The notes under the pieces are model-generated. The model was given only the letters and a program-made list of their open reading frames with translations. It was not told the DNA's origin and did not search any database. A stretch of DNA of 64,000 nt from an uncultured bacterium (lineage in GTDB: Bacteria > Bacteroidota > Ignavibacteria > Kapaibacteriales > UBA4661): positions 1 to 64,000 of the forward strand of contig CALCNX010000070.1 in the NCBI GenBank assembly GCA_937899715.1. The letters are read 5' to 3'. This document shows, one piece after another, positions 8,322 to 16,335 of the stretch (its first letter is position 1; every line of letters starts with the position of its first letter). Both the position numbers and the translations under genes were made by a program.

Positions 8322-8937
8322 GTACATCGGACATATCTGGGAGCGTCAAACGTGGGAAACTGACAATCAATATGGCGCATTTTTAGCGTATCGGGACTTA
8401 GGCACGAATCGCAGTGTAGATGCGGCTTTTGAGGTGTACGACGAAAAGAAAAAGGCACAAAAGAGCACAAAAAAGGCACAAAAGAGCGCAAAAAAAGACC
8501 AAAAAGCGCAGAAGAAGAAACGAGCAAACGGCACGTTTCGCGGATGGGTAAAGGACAACGATTGGGCAAGACGAGCAACCGAGTACGACGCATTTGTCCA
8601 GCACGAACTTGACACCGCAAAACTGGAAGCACAAAAAGAGGCTCAAGTCGAAATCGTTGGCAAGATAGCCAAAGCTGCTTTGGAAGCTGCTCTCAAAATG
8701 TTGGAAAAACCGTCATTGGAGAAGGTTCGCAAAAGGTACAAGGTCGAGAAGGACGGCAAGCAAATACTGACGGAAGTCATTACTGAGCAGCAAAGCGTGT
8801 TTGCTTCCGAAGGCATTGTACGGTTTAGTTTGCAATCGCTCCTGCCACAGTTCTTTGGAAATATTGCTGACATAGACCCGAACGACATCAAAAGCAAAAC
8901 GGATGCGGAACTTGAAGCACTGATAAAAGGCAAATGA
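8311..8937 (+). CDS. Probable terminase small subunit
   Basis: A 208-residue protein placed immediately before the large terminase subunit, overlapping it by 4 nt, and overlapping the methylase by 11 nt. The N-terminus has the pattern WETDNQYGAFLAYRDLG..RS, and the region around residues 71-85 has GWVKDNDWARRATEYDAF. Both recur in DNA-binding small terminase subunits with a helix-turn-helix. Between them lies a lysine/alanine/glutamine-rich run (about residues 46-70, built from AQKS.KKAQKS units). The C-terminal half is helical. Its role would be recognising the packaging site and loading the motor. The assignment relies on position and weak motif similarity. Confidence 0.65.
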   Translation: MPSEYIGHIWERQTWETDNQYGAFLAYRDLGTNRSVDAAFEVYDEKKKAQKSTKKAQKSAKKDQKAQKKKRANGTFRGWVKDNDWARRATEYDAFVQHELDTAKLEAQKEAQVEIVGKIAKAALEAALKMLEKPSLEKVRKRYKVEKDGKQILTEVITEQQSVFASEGIVRFSLQSLLPQFFGNIADIDPNDIKSKTDAELEALIKGK

Positions 8938-10325
8938 AACAAGCAACTATTGACATTCGCGCTGCTGCTGAATTGGAACTACGTCGTCGGCAGCGCATTC
9001 GTGAAGAGCAGCAAGCGCCGGATTGGATAACGCTCGTGGGGCTTATGGACTTCATTCCGTACATCTCTCCGGCATGGCAATCACCGCTTCACCTTGCGCC
9101 GATTGTGCAAGCATTGGAGCGGGTTTTGACGGAAAGTGTGAAGCTGGTGATTGAAGTACCACCAAGACACTTCAAAACCGAAACTGTCCTTCACGCAATC
9201 GCTTGGATTCTCAGGCAGCAGCCGCATCGTACCGTAGGTTATGTCAGCTACGCCATCAAGCAAGCACACTCGAAAGCACTCAAAGCGCAGCGATACAGCC
9301 TACAAGCAGGATTGAAACCCGACAAGCAGATGCGCAATCTCTCGGAATGGCGCGTCAGTGAAGGCGGCGGAATTTTGGCAACAGGTATTGGCGGACCACT
9401 CACTGGGCAAGGTTTGGATGTTGGCATCATTGACGACCCAACGAAAAACCGCGAAGATGCTGAATCTCGCCAGAAACGAGACAAGCAATGGGGCTGGTTT
9501 GAGGACGTTTTCGAGACGCGGTACGCCCCGAATGCCAGCGCAATCGTCGTTCTCACACGCTGGCACGAGGATGACCTCGCTGGACGGATAATGAAAGAGC
9601 GACCTGAATTTGAGTTTATCCGTCTCCCAGCGCTTGCAGACTGCAAAGACACTAGTGGCGTAAAGCAAGCCCCTGACCCGCTTGGACGGATGGAAGGCGA
9701 GGCATTGCTGCCGGAGCGGTACAGTCGTGAGTATTTGGAGCAAATCAGGGCAAAGAAGCCCTACACCTTTGCTTCGCTCTACCAAGGGCTGCCCCGTCCG
9801 CGTCAGGCGAAGGTATTTGGTGATGCGACGTTCTATGAAAAATTGCCGGAAAAAGTATCGTACAGCGTTGGTGGCGATTTGGCATATACAGAATCCACTC
9901 GCGCCCATTGGAGTTCGGTTGTTGTGTATGCGGTGGATGGCGATATGTACTACGTGGTTCATGTTGAGCGCTGGCAATCGGACATTACCGCAACAACGGA
10001 GCGCCTCAAGCGCATCCAAGCGCGATACCCGGTTAGAATACATTTGGAGGCGAATGGTCCGCAGAAAGCTGTTTGCGATATGCTTGAAGAGCGGAAAATC
10101 CGTATCAAGCGTTTGCAACCCTCGGCAGACAAGTACGTCCGCGCAATGCCTTTTGCCGAAGCATGGAACGCCGGGCGGGTTTTGTTACCCAATGAAGCCC
10201 CGTGGCTGTCGGCATATTTAGACGAAATCAATGATTTTACTGGTGTTGGAGACGTGGAAGACGACCAAGTAGATGCGTCGGCAAACGGCTTTCAACGAAT
10301 TAAACGACCTGGAATATACTCGTAA
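8934..10325 (+). CDS. Terminase large subunit (packaging motor)
   Basis: A 463-residue terminase. The ATPase half has a Walker A variant VPPRHFKTE near residues 69-77, a C-motif-like SAIVVLTRWHEDDL near 204, and Walker B VGIIDDP near 163-169. The nuclease half begins near residue 305 with VGGDLAYTE, whose aspartate is the usual first metal ligand, and continues with IHLEANGPQK and VEDDQVDASANGF near the end, supplying further acidic residues. It would cut concatemeric DNA and pump it through the portal encoded immediately downstream; the stop overlaps the portal start by 1 nt. Length and motif order are complete, so it is probably intact. Confidence 0.93.
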   Translation: MKQATIDIRAAAELELRRRQRIREEQQAPDWITLVGLMDFIPYISPAWQSPLHLAPIVQALERVLTESVKLVIEVPPRHFKTETVLHAIAWILRQQPHRTVGYVSYAIKQAHSKALKAQRYSLQAGLKPDKQMRNLSEWRVSEGGGILATGIGGPLTGQGLDVGIIDDPTKNREDAESRQKRDKQWGWFEDVFETRYAPNASAIVVLTRWHEDDLAGRIMKERPEFEFIRLPALADCKDTSGVKQAPDPLGRMEGEALLPERYSREYLEQIRAKKPYTFASLYQGLPRPRQAKVFGDATFYEKLPEKVSYSVGGDLAYTESTRAHWSSVVVYAVDGDMYYVVHVERWQSDITATTERLKRIQARYPVRIHLEANGPQKAVCDMLEERKIRIKRLQPSADKYVRAMPFAEAWNAGRVLLPNEAPWLSAYLDEINDFTGVGDVEDDQVDASANGFQRIKRPGIYS

Positions 10326-12367
10326 TGTTAGAACGCTTTCGCTCATATCTCCCCTTCGGACAACAAAAAGCAGCTTCCCAAGCTGCTTCCAAGCCGTCGT
10401 ATGCAAACATCATGGAGATTTTAGGGCTGATGGCGCGTTCCATGCGGGCAAGCGGTGTGAAGCGTTCTGTGCAGGAACAAGCTGCTATCGGCATCACGTA
10501 TGCTTGTTTGCAGCGCCGAGCGCAATCTATTTCGTCGTCGTGGGAGAAGGTGTACAGTGAGCGGACACAAAGTGATAAGAAAGAAGTACCGCTTGACCAC
10601 TGGCTTGTACGCTTGCTTTGGAAGCCCAATGCGTACTACACGCGTTCACAGATACGCAAGCTAACGGCATACTGGCTGGACATCAATGGAAATGCGTTCA
10701 TTCACACACCGATTGTTGCCGGAAAGCCGACAAGTATGTGGGTTTTGCGCCCTTCACGTGTGAAGATTATTCTGGACTCGACCAGTCTGGTTGCAGGATA
10801 CGAGGTGCAAAATTCAGGCTCCAGCGTTCTTGTTCCGGCAAACGAAATGATTCACCTGCGCGACCTCTACGCTTCCGATGCAGACGAGTATCAAGTCTAT
10901 GGGCGCGGTATTATTCAGGCATTGAAAGACCAGTTGTCGCTGGACAGCAACTTAGGGCAGTATCTGGCTCGGTTCTTTGACAATGATGCACGACCGCCAT
11001 TTGTAGCGAAGATTGCCGGAGATTTTGATGGTGATTGGCAAGCATTCAAAAATGAATGGAACACCAACAATCCGAACATGAAGCTGCGCGGTTTGCTCAC
11101 CGATGGGATGGAATTTGAGGAGATGAAGAGCGAGTCGGTGAAGGTAGATTTTGGCAAGGTTACGCTCTCTACGCAGGAGCAGATTACGTCTATCATGGGC
11201 GTTCCGCTTGGCTTGATAACGGGCAATCTGGCAAACCGCTCCACCGCAGAGGTCTTGGAACGGCATTTCTACACGAACACGATTGACCCGATACTGGACT
11301 ACATAGATGAAGAATTTACGCGGCATTTCGCACAATTTGAAGCCGGACTGCTGGTAGAACACGAGCCGTATCGCGTCATTGACCCCGAAATGGAGTTAAA
11401 ACGTGAGCAGCACGAAATCATGTATGGCATTAAAACCGTGAACGATGCCCGCAAAGAGCGTGGCAAGGAGTCAGTAGAATATGGTGATAAGCCGCTTGCC
11501 CCGAAAAACCTTACGTTTTTGGAGGCACTTGTACCACCTCCTGCCCCTGCTCCCGCAAATGCACCAGCGCCGGAGCCGGACAAACCAAAAAAGCAGCTTC
11601 CCAAAAAGCACCGACCTTCGCCCAATCAGCTATCACTCAACTGGGGCGATAACGCGCCGGAAGAAGCCTCGCTCTTGGCGTACTGGAAAAGCTATGACGA
11701 AAAAGCCGGAATCTTCACCGATACAGTGAAAGGTGAGCTAAACAGCGTCATGGATGACCTCGAAACGACGACGCTGGACAACTTAGAAAAGGGCTTGTTT
11801 GTGCCGGAAGAATGGGCAGCGTCCATGTCGAAGCGGGTACAAGCAGCAATGCAGAAACATATTGAAACCATTACTGCTGCTGCCCTTGGCGATGCCAATG
11901 CAGAGCCAGAAGACCTTTCAGCAACCTTCGATGAGCGCATGGCAATCGCTTCGCAGGAAAGTACAGACTTGATTACAGGCATCTTCGGCACAGCGAAAGA
12001 GGAATTGCAAGCGAAAATCGCTGCCAACACGCAAGCCAGCACAGAGGAATTACAGGCGATTGTGAGCGAGTATTTCACACAGTTTCCTGAGTATCGCTCG
12101 GAACGTATCGCCCGCACGACCGCTACTTTCCTCACCTCACGGACGCAGCGCGAGACGTGGGATGAAGTAGGAGCATCGTACAGGTGGCTCACCATGCGGG
12201 ACGGCAGCGTCCGCGATGCTCACATCAAAGCAGATGGGCAGAAACCTGATGAAAACGGCTTTTTTGTTGTTGGTGGCGAGAAAACACTCCATCCTGCCGG
12301 AGAAGGTCTCAGCGCGAAAAACGCGGTGGGCTGCCGATGTACACTTTTTCCAGATGTAATCGAATAA
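10325..12367 (+). CDS. Portal protein fused to MuF-type head morphogenesis domain
   Basis: A 680-residue protein. Residues about 1-390 are an HK97-type portal (AAIGITYACLQRRAQSIS, WLDINGNAFI, LSTQEQITSIMGVPLGLITG, RSTAEVLERHFYTNTIDP). A Pro/Ala-rich linker follows (about residues 403-430), then a helical region. The last 90 residues match the SPP1 gp7/Mu gpF minor-head domain: RIARTTATFLTSRTQRETW, TMRDGSVRDAHIKADGQ, LHPAGEG and the closing VGCRC. Portal and MuF domains are usually separate neighbouring genes, so this is a natural fusion. The portal forms the dodecameric DNA gate and the MuF domain helps assembly or is ejected with DNA. The start overlaps the terminase stop. Confidence 0.9.
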   Translation: MLERFRSYLPFGQQKAASQAASKPSYANIMEILGLMARSMRASGVKRSVQEQAAIGITYACLQRRAQSISSSWEKVYSERTQSDKKEVPLDHWLVRLLWKPNAYYTRSQIRKLTAYWLDINGNAFIHTPIVAGKPTSMWVLRPSRVKIILDSTSLVAGYEVQNSGSSVLVPANEMIHLRDLYASDADEYQVYGRGIIQALKDQLSLDSNLGQYLARFFDNDARPPFVAKIAGDFDGDWQAFKNEWNTNNPNMKLRGLLTDGMEFEEMKSESVKVDFGKVTLSTQEQITSIMGVPLGLITGNLANRSTAEVLERHFYTNTIDPILDYIDEEFTRHFAQFEAGLLVEHEPYRVIDPEMELKREQHEIMYGIKTVNDARKERGKESVEYGDKPLAPKNLTFLEALVPPPAPAPANAPAPEPDKPKKQLPKKHRPSPNQLSLNWGDNAPEEASLLAYWKSYDEKAGIFTDTVKGELNSVMDDLETTTLDNLEKGLFVPEEWAASMSKRVQAAMQKHIETITAAALGDANAEPEDLSATFDERMAIASQESTDLITGIFGTAKEELQAKIAANTQASTEELQAIVSEYFTQFPEYRSERIARTTATFLTSRTQRETWDEVGASYRWLTMRDGSVRDAHIKADGQKPDENGFFVVGGEKTLHPAGEGLSAKNAVGCRCTLFPDVIE

Positions 12368-12370
12368 CGT

Positions 12371-12571
12371 ATGAACAACTATAGCAATCGCTCCATGACG
12401 AGCCAAAACCCGCGCTATTTGCAGCGAACAAACGGTATGCAGCCAAACTACGCTGCGGACAGTGATGCTGAAGAGCAAATGAAGCGTCGCAGAAATCAAG
12501 TACGTGATGCACTTAACCGAACAAAAGATGTTGGAAAATTGGAAAAAATTGCAGAGATTCTGAGAGTATAA
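12371..12571 (+). CDS. Small hydrophilic phage protein, unknown
   Basis: A 66-residue protein 3 nt after the portal stop. The first 40 residues are Asn/Gln/Ser/Arg-rich and probably disordered; the rest is a charged helix (EEQMKRRRNQVRDALNRTK, ending IAEILRV). No family is recognised. It is the last gene with phage-like composition before the A+T-rich mercury-related insert. Confidence 0.5.
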   Translation: MNNYSNRSMTSQNPRYLQRTNGMQPNYAADSDAEEQMKRRRNQVRDALNRTKDVGKLEKIAEILRV

Positions 12572-12640
12572 AGTAATAATTTTTTTACCTCAATTACGTC
12601 TCTTTGAATTCAAGAAGAAAAACAAAATCTAGGAAGTAAC

Positions 12641-13240
12641 ATGAAAACAGACAATAAACTAATTGGGACAGGACTTGTAACGGCAATTGCTGCTTCATTG
12701 TGTTGCATTACACCGCTCTTGGCTCTTATTGCAGGAACAAGCGGACTTGCTTCAACTTTTTCTTGGCTTGAACCTTTTAGACCCTACTTTATTGGCGTGA
12801 CAATTTTGGTTCTTGGTTTTGCTTGGTATCAAAAACTAAAGCCTCAAAAAGTAATTGATTGTAACTGCGAAACAGAAGAAAAACCAAAATTTATTCAGAC
12901 AAAAATGTTTTTAGCTCTGGTTACAGCATTTGCAATTGTTATGCTTGCCTTCCCATACTATTCAAGCACTTTCTATCCAAAGACAGAAAAGCAAATTATT
13001 GTGGTGAATAAAACTAATGTTCAAAAAGTGGAGTTTGCAATTAGCGGTATGACTTGTGAAAGCTGTCAGGAACACGTTCATCACGAGCTAAATAAACTGG
13101 CGGGAATAACAAATTCAAATGTTTCATACAAAAATGGGAAGGCAGTTGTAGAGTTTGACAATTCCAAAATCAATACTGCCAAAATTGAAAAAGCAATTAA
13201 CTCAACGGGATATTCTGTAACCGCCAAAAAAGAAAATTAA
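12641..13240 (+). CDS. merTP: MerTP: mercuric transporter fused to periplasmic MerP-like domain
   Basis: A 199-residue membrane protein. Residues about 8-110 resemble MerT, with three hydrophobic segments and the vicinal cysteines of LCCITPLL in the first, plus a CNCE pair near residues 74-76 in the cytoplasmic loop. After the third segment (about 87-107), residues 124-199 form a MerP/heavy-metal-associated domain with ISGMTCESCQEH, the CxxC metal site. The protein should bind Hg(II) outside and carry it to the cytoplasm. No mercuric reductase, MerR or lyase is present here, so the reduction step must come from elsewhere or the gene serves another metal. MerTP fusions are common in Bacteroidota. 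One base separates it from the next gene. Confidence 0.88.
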   Translation: MKTDNKLIGTGLVTAIAASLCCITPLLALIAGTSGLASTFSWLEPFRPYFIGVTILVLGFAWYQKLKPQKVIDCNCETEEKPKFIQTKMFLALVTAFAIVMLAFPYYSSTFYPKTEKQIIVVNKTNVQKVEFAISGMTCESCQEHVHHELNKLAGITNSNVSYKNGKAVVEFDNSKINTAKIEKAINSTGYSVTAKKEN

Positions 13241-13241
13241 A

Positions 13242-13448
13242 ATGGAAGTTAAATTGCAATCAGTAATCACTTGTCCGAACTGCGGATATAAAAAAGAAGA
13301 AACAATGCCGACTGATGCTTGCCAATATTTTTACGAATGTGAAAATTGCAAACAAGTTCTTAAACCAAAACAAGGCGACTGTTGTGTGTATTGCAGTTAC
13401 GGAAGCGTTCCTTGTCCACCAATTCAACAAGACAAAAAATGTTGCTAA
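13242..13448 (+). CDS. GDCCVxC-motif protein
   Basis: A 68-residue cysteine-rich protein of the GDCCVxC domain family, which includes selenoprotein members and is often found next to mercury transport genes. It has two CxxC pairs (CPNC near residue 11, CENC near 33), the diagnostic GDCCVYCSYGSVPCPPIQ near 46-63, and a C-terminal CC. All motif positions are read as cysteine (TGT/TGC); there is no in-frame TGA, so this is the cysteine form. A zinc-ribbon-like or mercury-binding role is likely, but no biochemical function is established to my knowledge. The ATG lies 1 nt after the merTP stop, so the two are co-translated. Confidence 0.85.
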   Translation: MEVKLQSVITCPNCGYKKEETMPTDACQYFYECENCKQVLKPKQGDCCVYCSYGSVPCPPIQQDKKCC

Positions 13449-13568
13449 CGGGCAGAAAACAAAGAAATCTAGGCGTTCTAACCTTCACATTTACAACCTG
13501 AATTCAGAAAACAAAAAACTCAACTTAACGCCAACGCACCGATAGCGTAAACAAACATATCACAGCAC

Positions 13569-13606
13569 GGGCGTACCACTCCAAACGGAGCGGTACGCCC
13601 TTTTTT
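13569..13606 (+). terminator. Strong intrinsic terminator before the protease gene
   Basis: GGGCGTACC...GGTACGCCC forms a long stem (13569-13600), extended by CTCC/GGAG around a 4-nt loop and followed by TTTTTT (13601-13606). It lies only 10 nt upstream of the protease ATG. It would stop transcription arriving from the portal or mer genes, so the capsid block either has read-through or its own promoter. Confidence 0.85.
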
Positions 13607-13615
13607 ATTTCTACC

Positions 13616-14800
13616 ATGAGCAACCAAACCAGCCATCGTAACGATGGCAATGATTTCGTATCGCGCTACAAGCAGCATCCGGCAAGCCCTATCGCTAATT
13701 TTGGCGAGAAATCGGGCTTGGTGGTGAGCCGCGCAACTCAAGTTGTTGAGCAGTCCGAAGGCGTGTATCGCTTCAAAATCACTACCAGCGCCCTCGACCG
13801 CTACAACGATATTGTGCAGCCAAACGGCGTGATACTGGACAACTACAAAGGCAATCCTGTTGTGCTATTCAATCACAATTCGTATAGCGAACTGCCCATC
13901 GGTAGAAACCTCGATATTTACGCTGAGGACGACGGTCTGGTCGGTATCACGCAAATTCACTCGCTCACAAGCCTCGCTGCGGACGTGCTGAAGCTGCTCA
14001 AAGGCGGTTTTCTGAAAGCCACCAGCATCGGTTTTATACCGCTTGGCTGGCTCGACCGCACACCGAATGATGACGAAAAGCTCTATCCGTCGTGGTTTGG
14101 TGAAACCGTGCGCGAGTACACGAAGTGGGAACTGCTCGAATACTCAATAGTCAATATCCCCGCAAACCCGACTGCTCTTATTCAAAACAGCTTCGGAGCA
14201 GCGCTGCACGAGGCGTTGGAAAAGAATGTGCTTCAGGGAGACAGCGCCATTTTCCGCCTGTTCGATGAACACATTGCAAAGGAGTTTGCGCGGCATTTCA
14301 CACAAAAAGCAGCAACTATCTTTTCACATCAACAAGGAAAACAGATGAATTCTGAAGATACATCCGGCGCAGAAAACAAGTCTGCTGAGAACGGAAAACA
14401 GAAAGCAGGCAGCGTTCTGAACGCCAAAAATAAGGAGCGTGTGCGGCAAGCACTCACTCTTGCCCAAACAAGCCTTGACAACGCGCAGCAAATGGTAACG
14501 CTGCTCTCGGAAGTCATGGCAGAGGCAGATACAACAAGTGACACTGGTACAGAAGAAGGTCAGCAATTAAGCGGCGAATCTGGTAAGCAGAAGAGTGAAT
14601 CTGGTAAGCCAAAGGGCGAATCTGGTAAGCAAAAATCTGAAGACCCTTCTGTCATTGGTCTCAAGGTTAAAATTGCCAAACTCGAAGAGGAACTGGAAGC
14701 GTTGAAAGCCGCACAAGATGGCGACAGCACGAGCGACGACGACACAGATACGGAAATTGATTTATCCACCTATTTATCACAAAACGGAGACACGAAATGA
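13616..14800 (+). CDS. HK97-family prohead protease with C-terminal scaffold region
   Basis: A 394-residue protein. Residues about 35-210 are the U35/HK97 prohead protease: RFKITTSALDRYNDIV, then VLFNHN with the likely catalytic histidine, and FLKATSIGFIPL with the catalytic serine, followed by WELLEYSIVNIPANPTAL. Residues about 244-394 are low-complexity, charged and helical, including a short repeat (SGKQKSE / SGKPKGE / SGKQKSE) and an acidic tail, as expected for a scaffold or delta-domain. The protease matures the prohead. An in-frame ATG at 14345 with its own ribosome site could give the scaffold alone. The stop overlaps the capsid ATG. It begins right after a strong terminator. Confidence 0.9.
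   Translation: MSNQTSHRNDGNDFVSRYKQHPASPIANFGEKSGLVVSRATQVVEQSEGVYRFKITTSALDRYNDIVQPNGVILDNYKGNPVVLFNHNSYSELPIGRNLDIYAEDDGLVGITQIHSLTSLAADVLKLLKGGFLKATSIGFIPLGWLDRTPNDDEKLYPSWFGETVREYTKWELLEYSIVNIPANPTALIQNSFGAALHEALEKNVLQGDSAIFRLFDEHIAKEFARHFTQKAATIFSHQQGKQMNSEDTSGAENKSAENGKQKAGSVLNAKNKERVRQALTLAQTSLDNAQQMVTLLSEVMAEADTTSDTGTEEGQQLSGESGKQKSESGKPKGESGKQKSEDPSVIGLKVKIAKLEEELEALKAAQDGDSTSDDDTDTEIDLSTYLSQNGDTK
14345..14800 (+). CDS. Possible nested scaffold gene (internal start)
   Basis: An ATG at codon 244 of the protease gene is preceded by AAGGA at 14335-14339, five bases before it. It would give a 151-residue protein corresponding exactly to the scaffold-like region, beginning MNSEDTSGAENKSAENGK. 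Nested scaffold genes within protease genes are known from lambda (C/Nu3). This is inference from ribosome-site placement and the domain boundary. Confidence 0.45.
   Translation: MNSEDTSGAENKSAENGKQKAGSVLNAKNKERVRQALTLAQTSLDNAQQMVTLLSEVMAEADTTSDTGTEEGQQLSGESGKQKSESGKPKGESGKQKSEDPSVIGLKVKIAKLEEELEALKAAQDGDSTSDDDTDTEIDLSTYLSQNGDTK
14572..14637 (+). repeat. Short in-frame repeat in the scaffold region
   Basis: Three imperfect copies of GCGAATCTGGTAAGCAGAAG (a variant of ggcgaatctggtaagc) follow one another, coding for GESGKQK, SESGKPK and GESGKQK. The repeats are nearly identical, so the copy number could vary by slippage without breaking the frame. Confidence 0.7.
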
Positions 14801-16080
14801 GTGTAATCAAGATGTCGGCAGACGACCTCGAAAAATTGCGCCAAGATGAGCGCAAAGCAGGTGAGGATGCCGGATATGAAAAAGGGCACAAAGAGGGTGT
14901 GGAAGAAGGGCGCAAGTCCGTTCCCCCTCAAACAGTGCAGGTAAAACAGCAAGACCCCTACGCACCATACAAAGCCTACACCGAGAAATCGGAAGGTTTG
15001 ATGATGGCGCGTTGTATGCGCCATGCGGTAAAAGCAAAGCGCGAAGGTAAAACGCTGGAGGCAATGGTCGAGGCTGCATACGCCGAAACGAACAGTGAGA
15101 TTGATGGTCGCATTAAACAGTTGATGACGGACGGCGCAGCACGGCAACAAAAGGCAATGACGGTGAGCAATCCCGCCAGTGCTGGCTTCCTCGTGAACGA
15201 AGTGTTTGCGACGGAGATTATTGCGCTGCTTCGCTCGGAAGCCGTTGTGCGTTCCTTGGGCGCACAAGTGCTGCCAATGCCGGGCGGAAATCTCACGTTC
15301 AATGCGCAGGACGTTGGCGCAATCGTTCACTACAAGAGTGAGACAGGCGCGATTGTTCCTTCGCAGCCGGGCTTCAATCAAGACGTGAAGTTGGCAGAGA
15401 AAGAGCTTGTTGGTCTTGTACCGATGTCGTACCGCCTTCTGGACAATGCCGATTACTCGGTGGATGTGATTGTCCGCGACGACCTCGCAGCAGCGATGGC
15501 AACCCGTGAGGATATAGCATTCATTCGCGGTGACGGCACATCGGACACGCCAATCGGTATGCGGAACCGAGTCTTTCCGACACACGTTATCGCTGATGCC
15601 TATGGCAACAACCCGTCCTTGCAGGACATTCGGAGCGTTTTCGCTACGATGATGCTGCAAATGCGTCGTGCAAATATGCCAAATCGTCGCTTGGGATGGA
15701 TTATTTCACCACGCACCGAAGCCTATTTGATGACGATTTCGGATGGTCTTGGTAATCCCGTTTTTGAGCGCGAAATGATTTCCAATCGCACACTTCGCAA
15801 TGTTCCCTACCGCGTTTCCACGCAGTTGCCAGAAGATTTGGGCGTGAGCGGTCTCGGCACGGAAATCTACCTTGCAGACTTCTCGCAGCTTCTCATTGGC
15901 GAATCAAAGTCAATGGAATTCGATGTGATTTTGGATGCTGCATACGACGACGGCACGGGAACAATCGTCTCCGGCGTGTCCAGTCTGCAAGCTGTGGTGC
16001 GCGTTGTGGCTCGGCACGACTTCAATACGCGCTATCGCAAAGCGATGGTTGTTCAGAATCAAGTGGAGTGGGGTGCGTAA
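14797..16080 (+). CDS. Major capsid protein, HK97 fold
   Basis: A 427-residue capsid protein. The first 120 residues are charged and helical (delta-domain-like: ADDLEKLRQDERKAGEDAGY, KEGVEEGRKS) and would be removed by the upstream protease. The mature domain starts near residue 125 with NPASAGFLVNEVFATEIIAL and contains PMPGGNLTFNAQDVGAIVHY, EKELVGLVPMSYRLL (a P-domain signature), AFIRGDGTSDTPIGMRN and ADFSQLLIGESKSMEFDV. Length, order and neighbours match the Gp5-like family. The start overlaps the protease stop by 4 nt (ATGA), so synthesis is coupled. Confidence 0.93.
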   Translation: MSVIKMSADDLEKLRQDERKAGEDAGYEKGHKEGVEEGRKSVPPQTVQVKQQDPYAPYKAYTEKSEGLMMARCMRHAVKAKREGKTLEAMVEAAYAETNSEIDGRIKQLMTDGAARQQKAMTVSNPASAGFLVNEVFATEIIALLRSEAVVRSLGAQVLPMPGGNLTFNAQDVGAIVHYKSETGAIVPSQPGFNQDVKLAEKELVGLVPMSYRLLDNADYSVDVIVRDDLAAAMATREDIAFIRGDGTSDTPIGMRNRVFPTHVIADAYGNNPSLQDIRSVFATMMLQMRRANMPNRRLGWIISPRTEAYLMTISDGLGNPVFEREMISNRTLRNVPYRVSTQLPEDLGVSGLGTEIYLADFSQLLIGESKSMEFDVILDAAYDDGTGTIVSGVSSLQAVVRVVARHDFNTRYRKAMVVQNQVEWGA

Positions 16081-16114
16081 GGCATTCCTTTTTAATCAAC
16101 GAATTTACTCACAG

Positions 16115-16138
16115 CGCACCACGCAAAGCGTTGGTGCG
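16115..16138 (+). other. Hairpin after the capsid gene
   Basis: CGCACCA...TGGTGCG with an inner CGC/GCG stem and an AAA loop. There is no T-run directly after it, so it is more likely an mRNA-stabilising or processing element at the 3' end of the capsid message than an efficient terminator. Confidence 0.4.
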
Positions 16139-16155
16139 ATATACAGGCTTTTGAT

Positions 16156-16332
16156 ATGAAAAACGATATGGTCATTATCAAGTACCTCAAAGCGGTTCCG
16201 CCTTACAACGTCGGCGAGATTGCCGGAAAGTCACCCGAAGAAGCTGAAAAGCTGATTAAAGGCGGCTTTGCGGAAAAGTACGCTGACGGCAAAGCAAAGA
16301 CTGCGGCGAAGGAACCTGCAACGAAGGAATAA
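16156..16332 (+). CDS. Small protein in the capsid-connector interval
   Basis: A 58-residue protein, MKNDMVIIKYLKAVPPYNVG onward, with a KSPEEAEKLIKGGFAEKY segment and a basic, disordered end. Small proteins with this pattern (PYNAGE..GF....A..LI..G.A) often lie just after major capsid genes in siphoviruses and may be head accessory proteins; the role here is unproven. It ends 3 nt before the connector ATG. Confidence 0.65.
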   Translation: MKNDMVIIKYLKAVPPYNVGEIAGKSPEEAEKLIKGGFAEKYADGKAKTAAKEPATKE

Positions 16333-16335
16333 GCC

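Larger units (their letters stand above)
12572..13560 (+). mobile_element. A+T-rich two-gene insert between portal and protease genes
   Basis: This stretch is visibly richer in A and T than the surrounding phage genes, uses different codons (many AAA, ATT and AAT), and encodes metal-handling proteins typical of Bacteroidota rather than virion proteins. It splits the portal-protease-capsid block, which is normally continuous. An imperfect direct repeat flanks the two genes: AAAAACAAAATCTAGG at 12618-12633 and AAAACAAAGAAATCTAGG at 13456-13473. No transposase or recombinase lies inside, so the insertion mechanism is unknown. A weak promoter-like TCTCTTTG lies at 12599-12606 and an AGGAAG ribosome site at 12631-12636. 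Confidence 0.65.

Noticed and set aside
9300..10118. Long minus-strand frame opposite the terminase gene
   Set aside because: The plus-strand terminase has clear motifs throughout; the opposite frame lacks any recognisable domain and has irregular composition.
13441..13560. Integron attC-like site after the GDCCVxC gene
   Set aside because: TAAC-type cores (gctaacgggc, ttctaacc, ttaacgcc) occur, but they do not form the paired inverted cores of an attC hairpin, and no integrase or second cassette is present.
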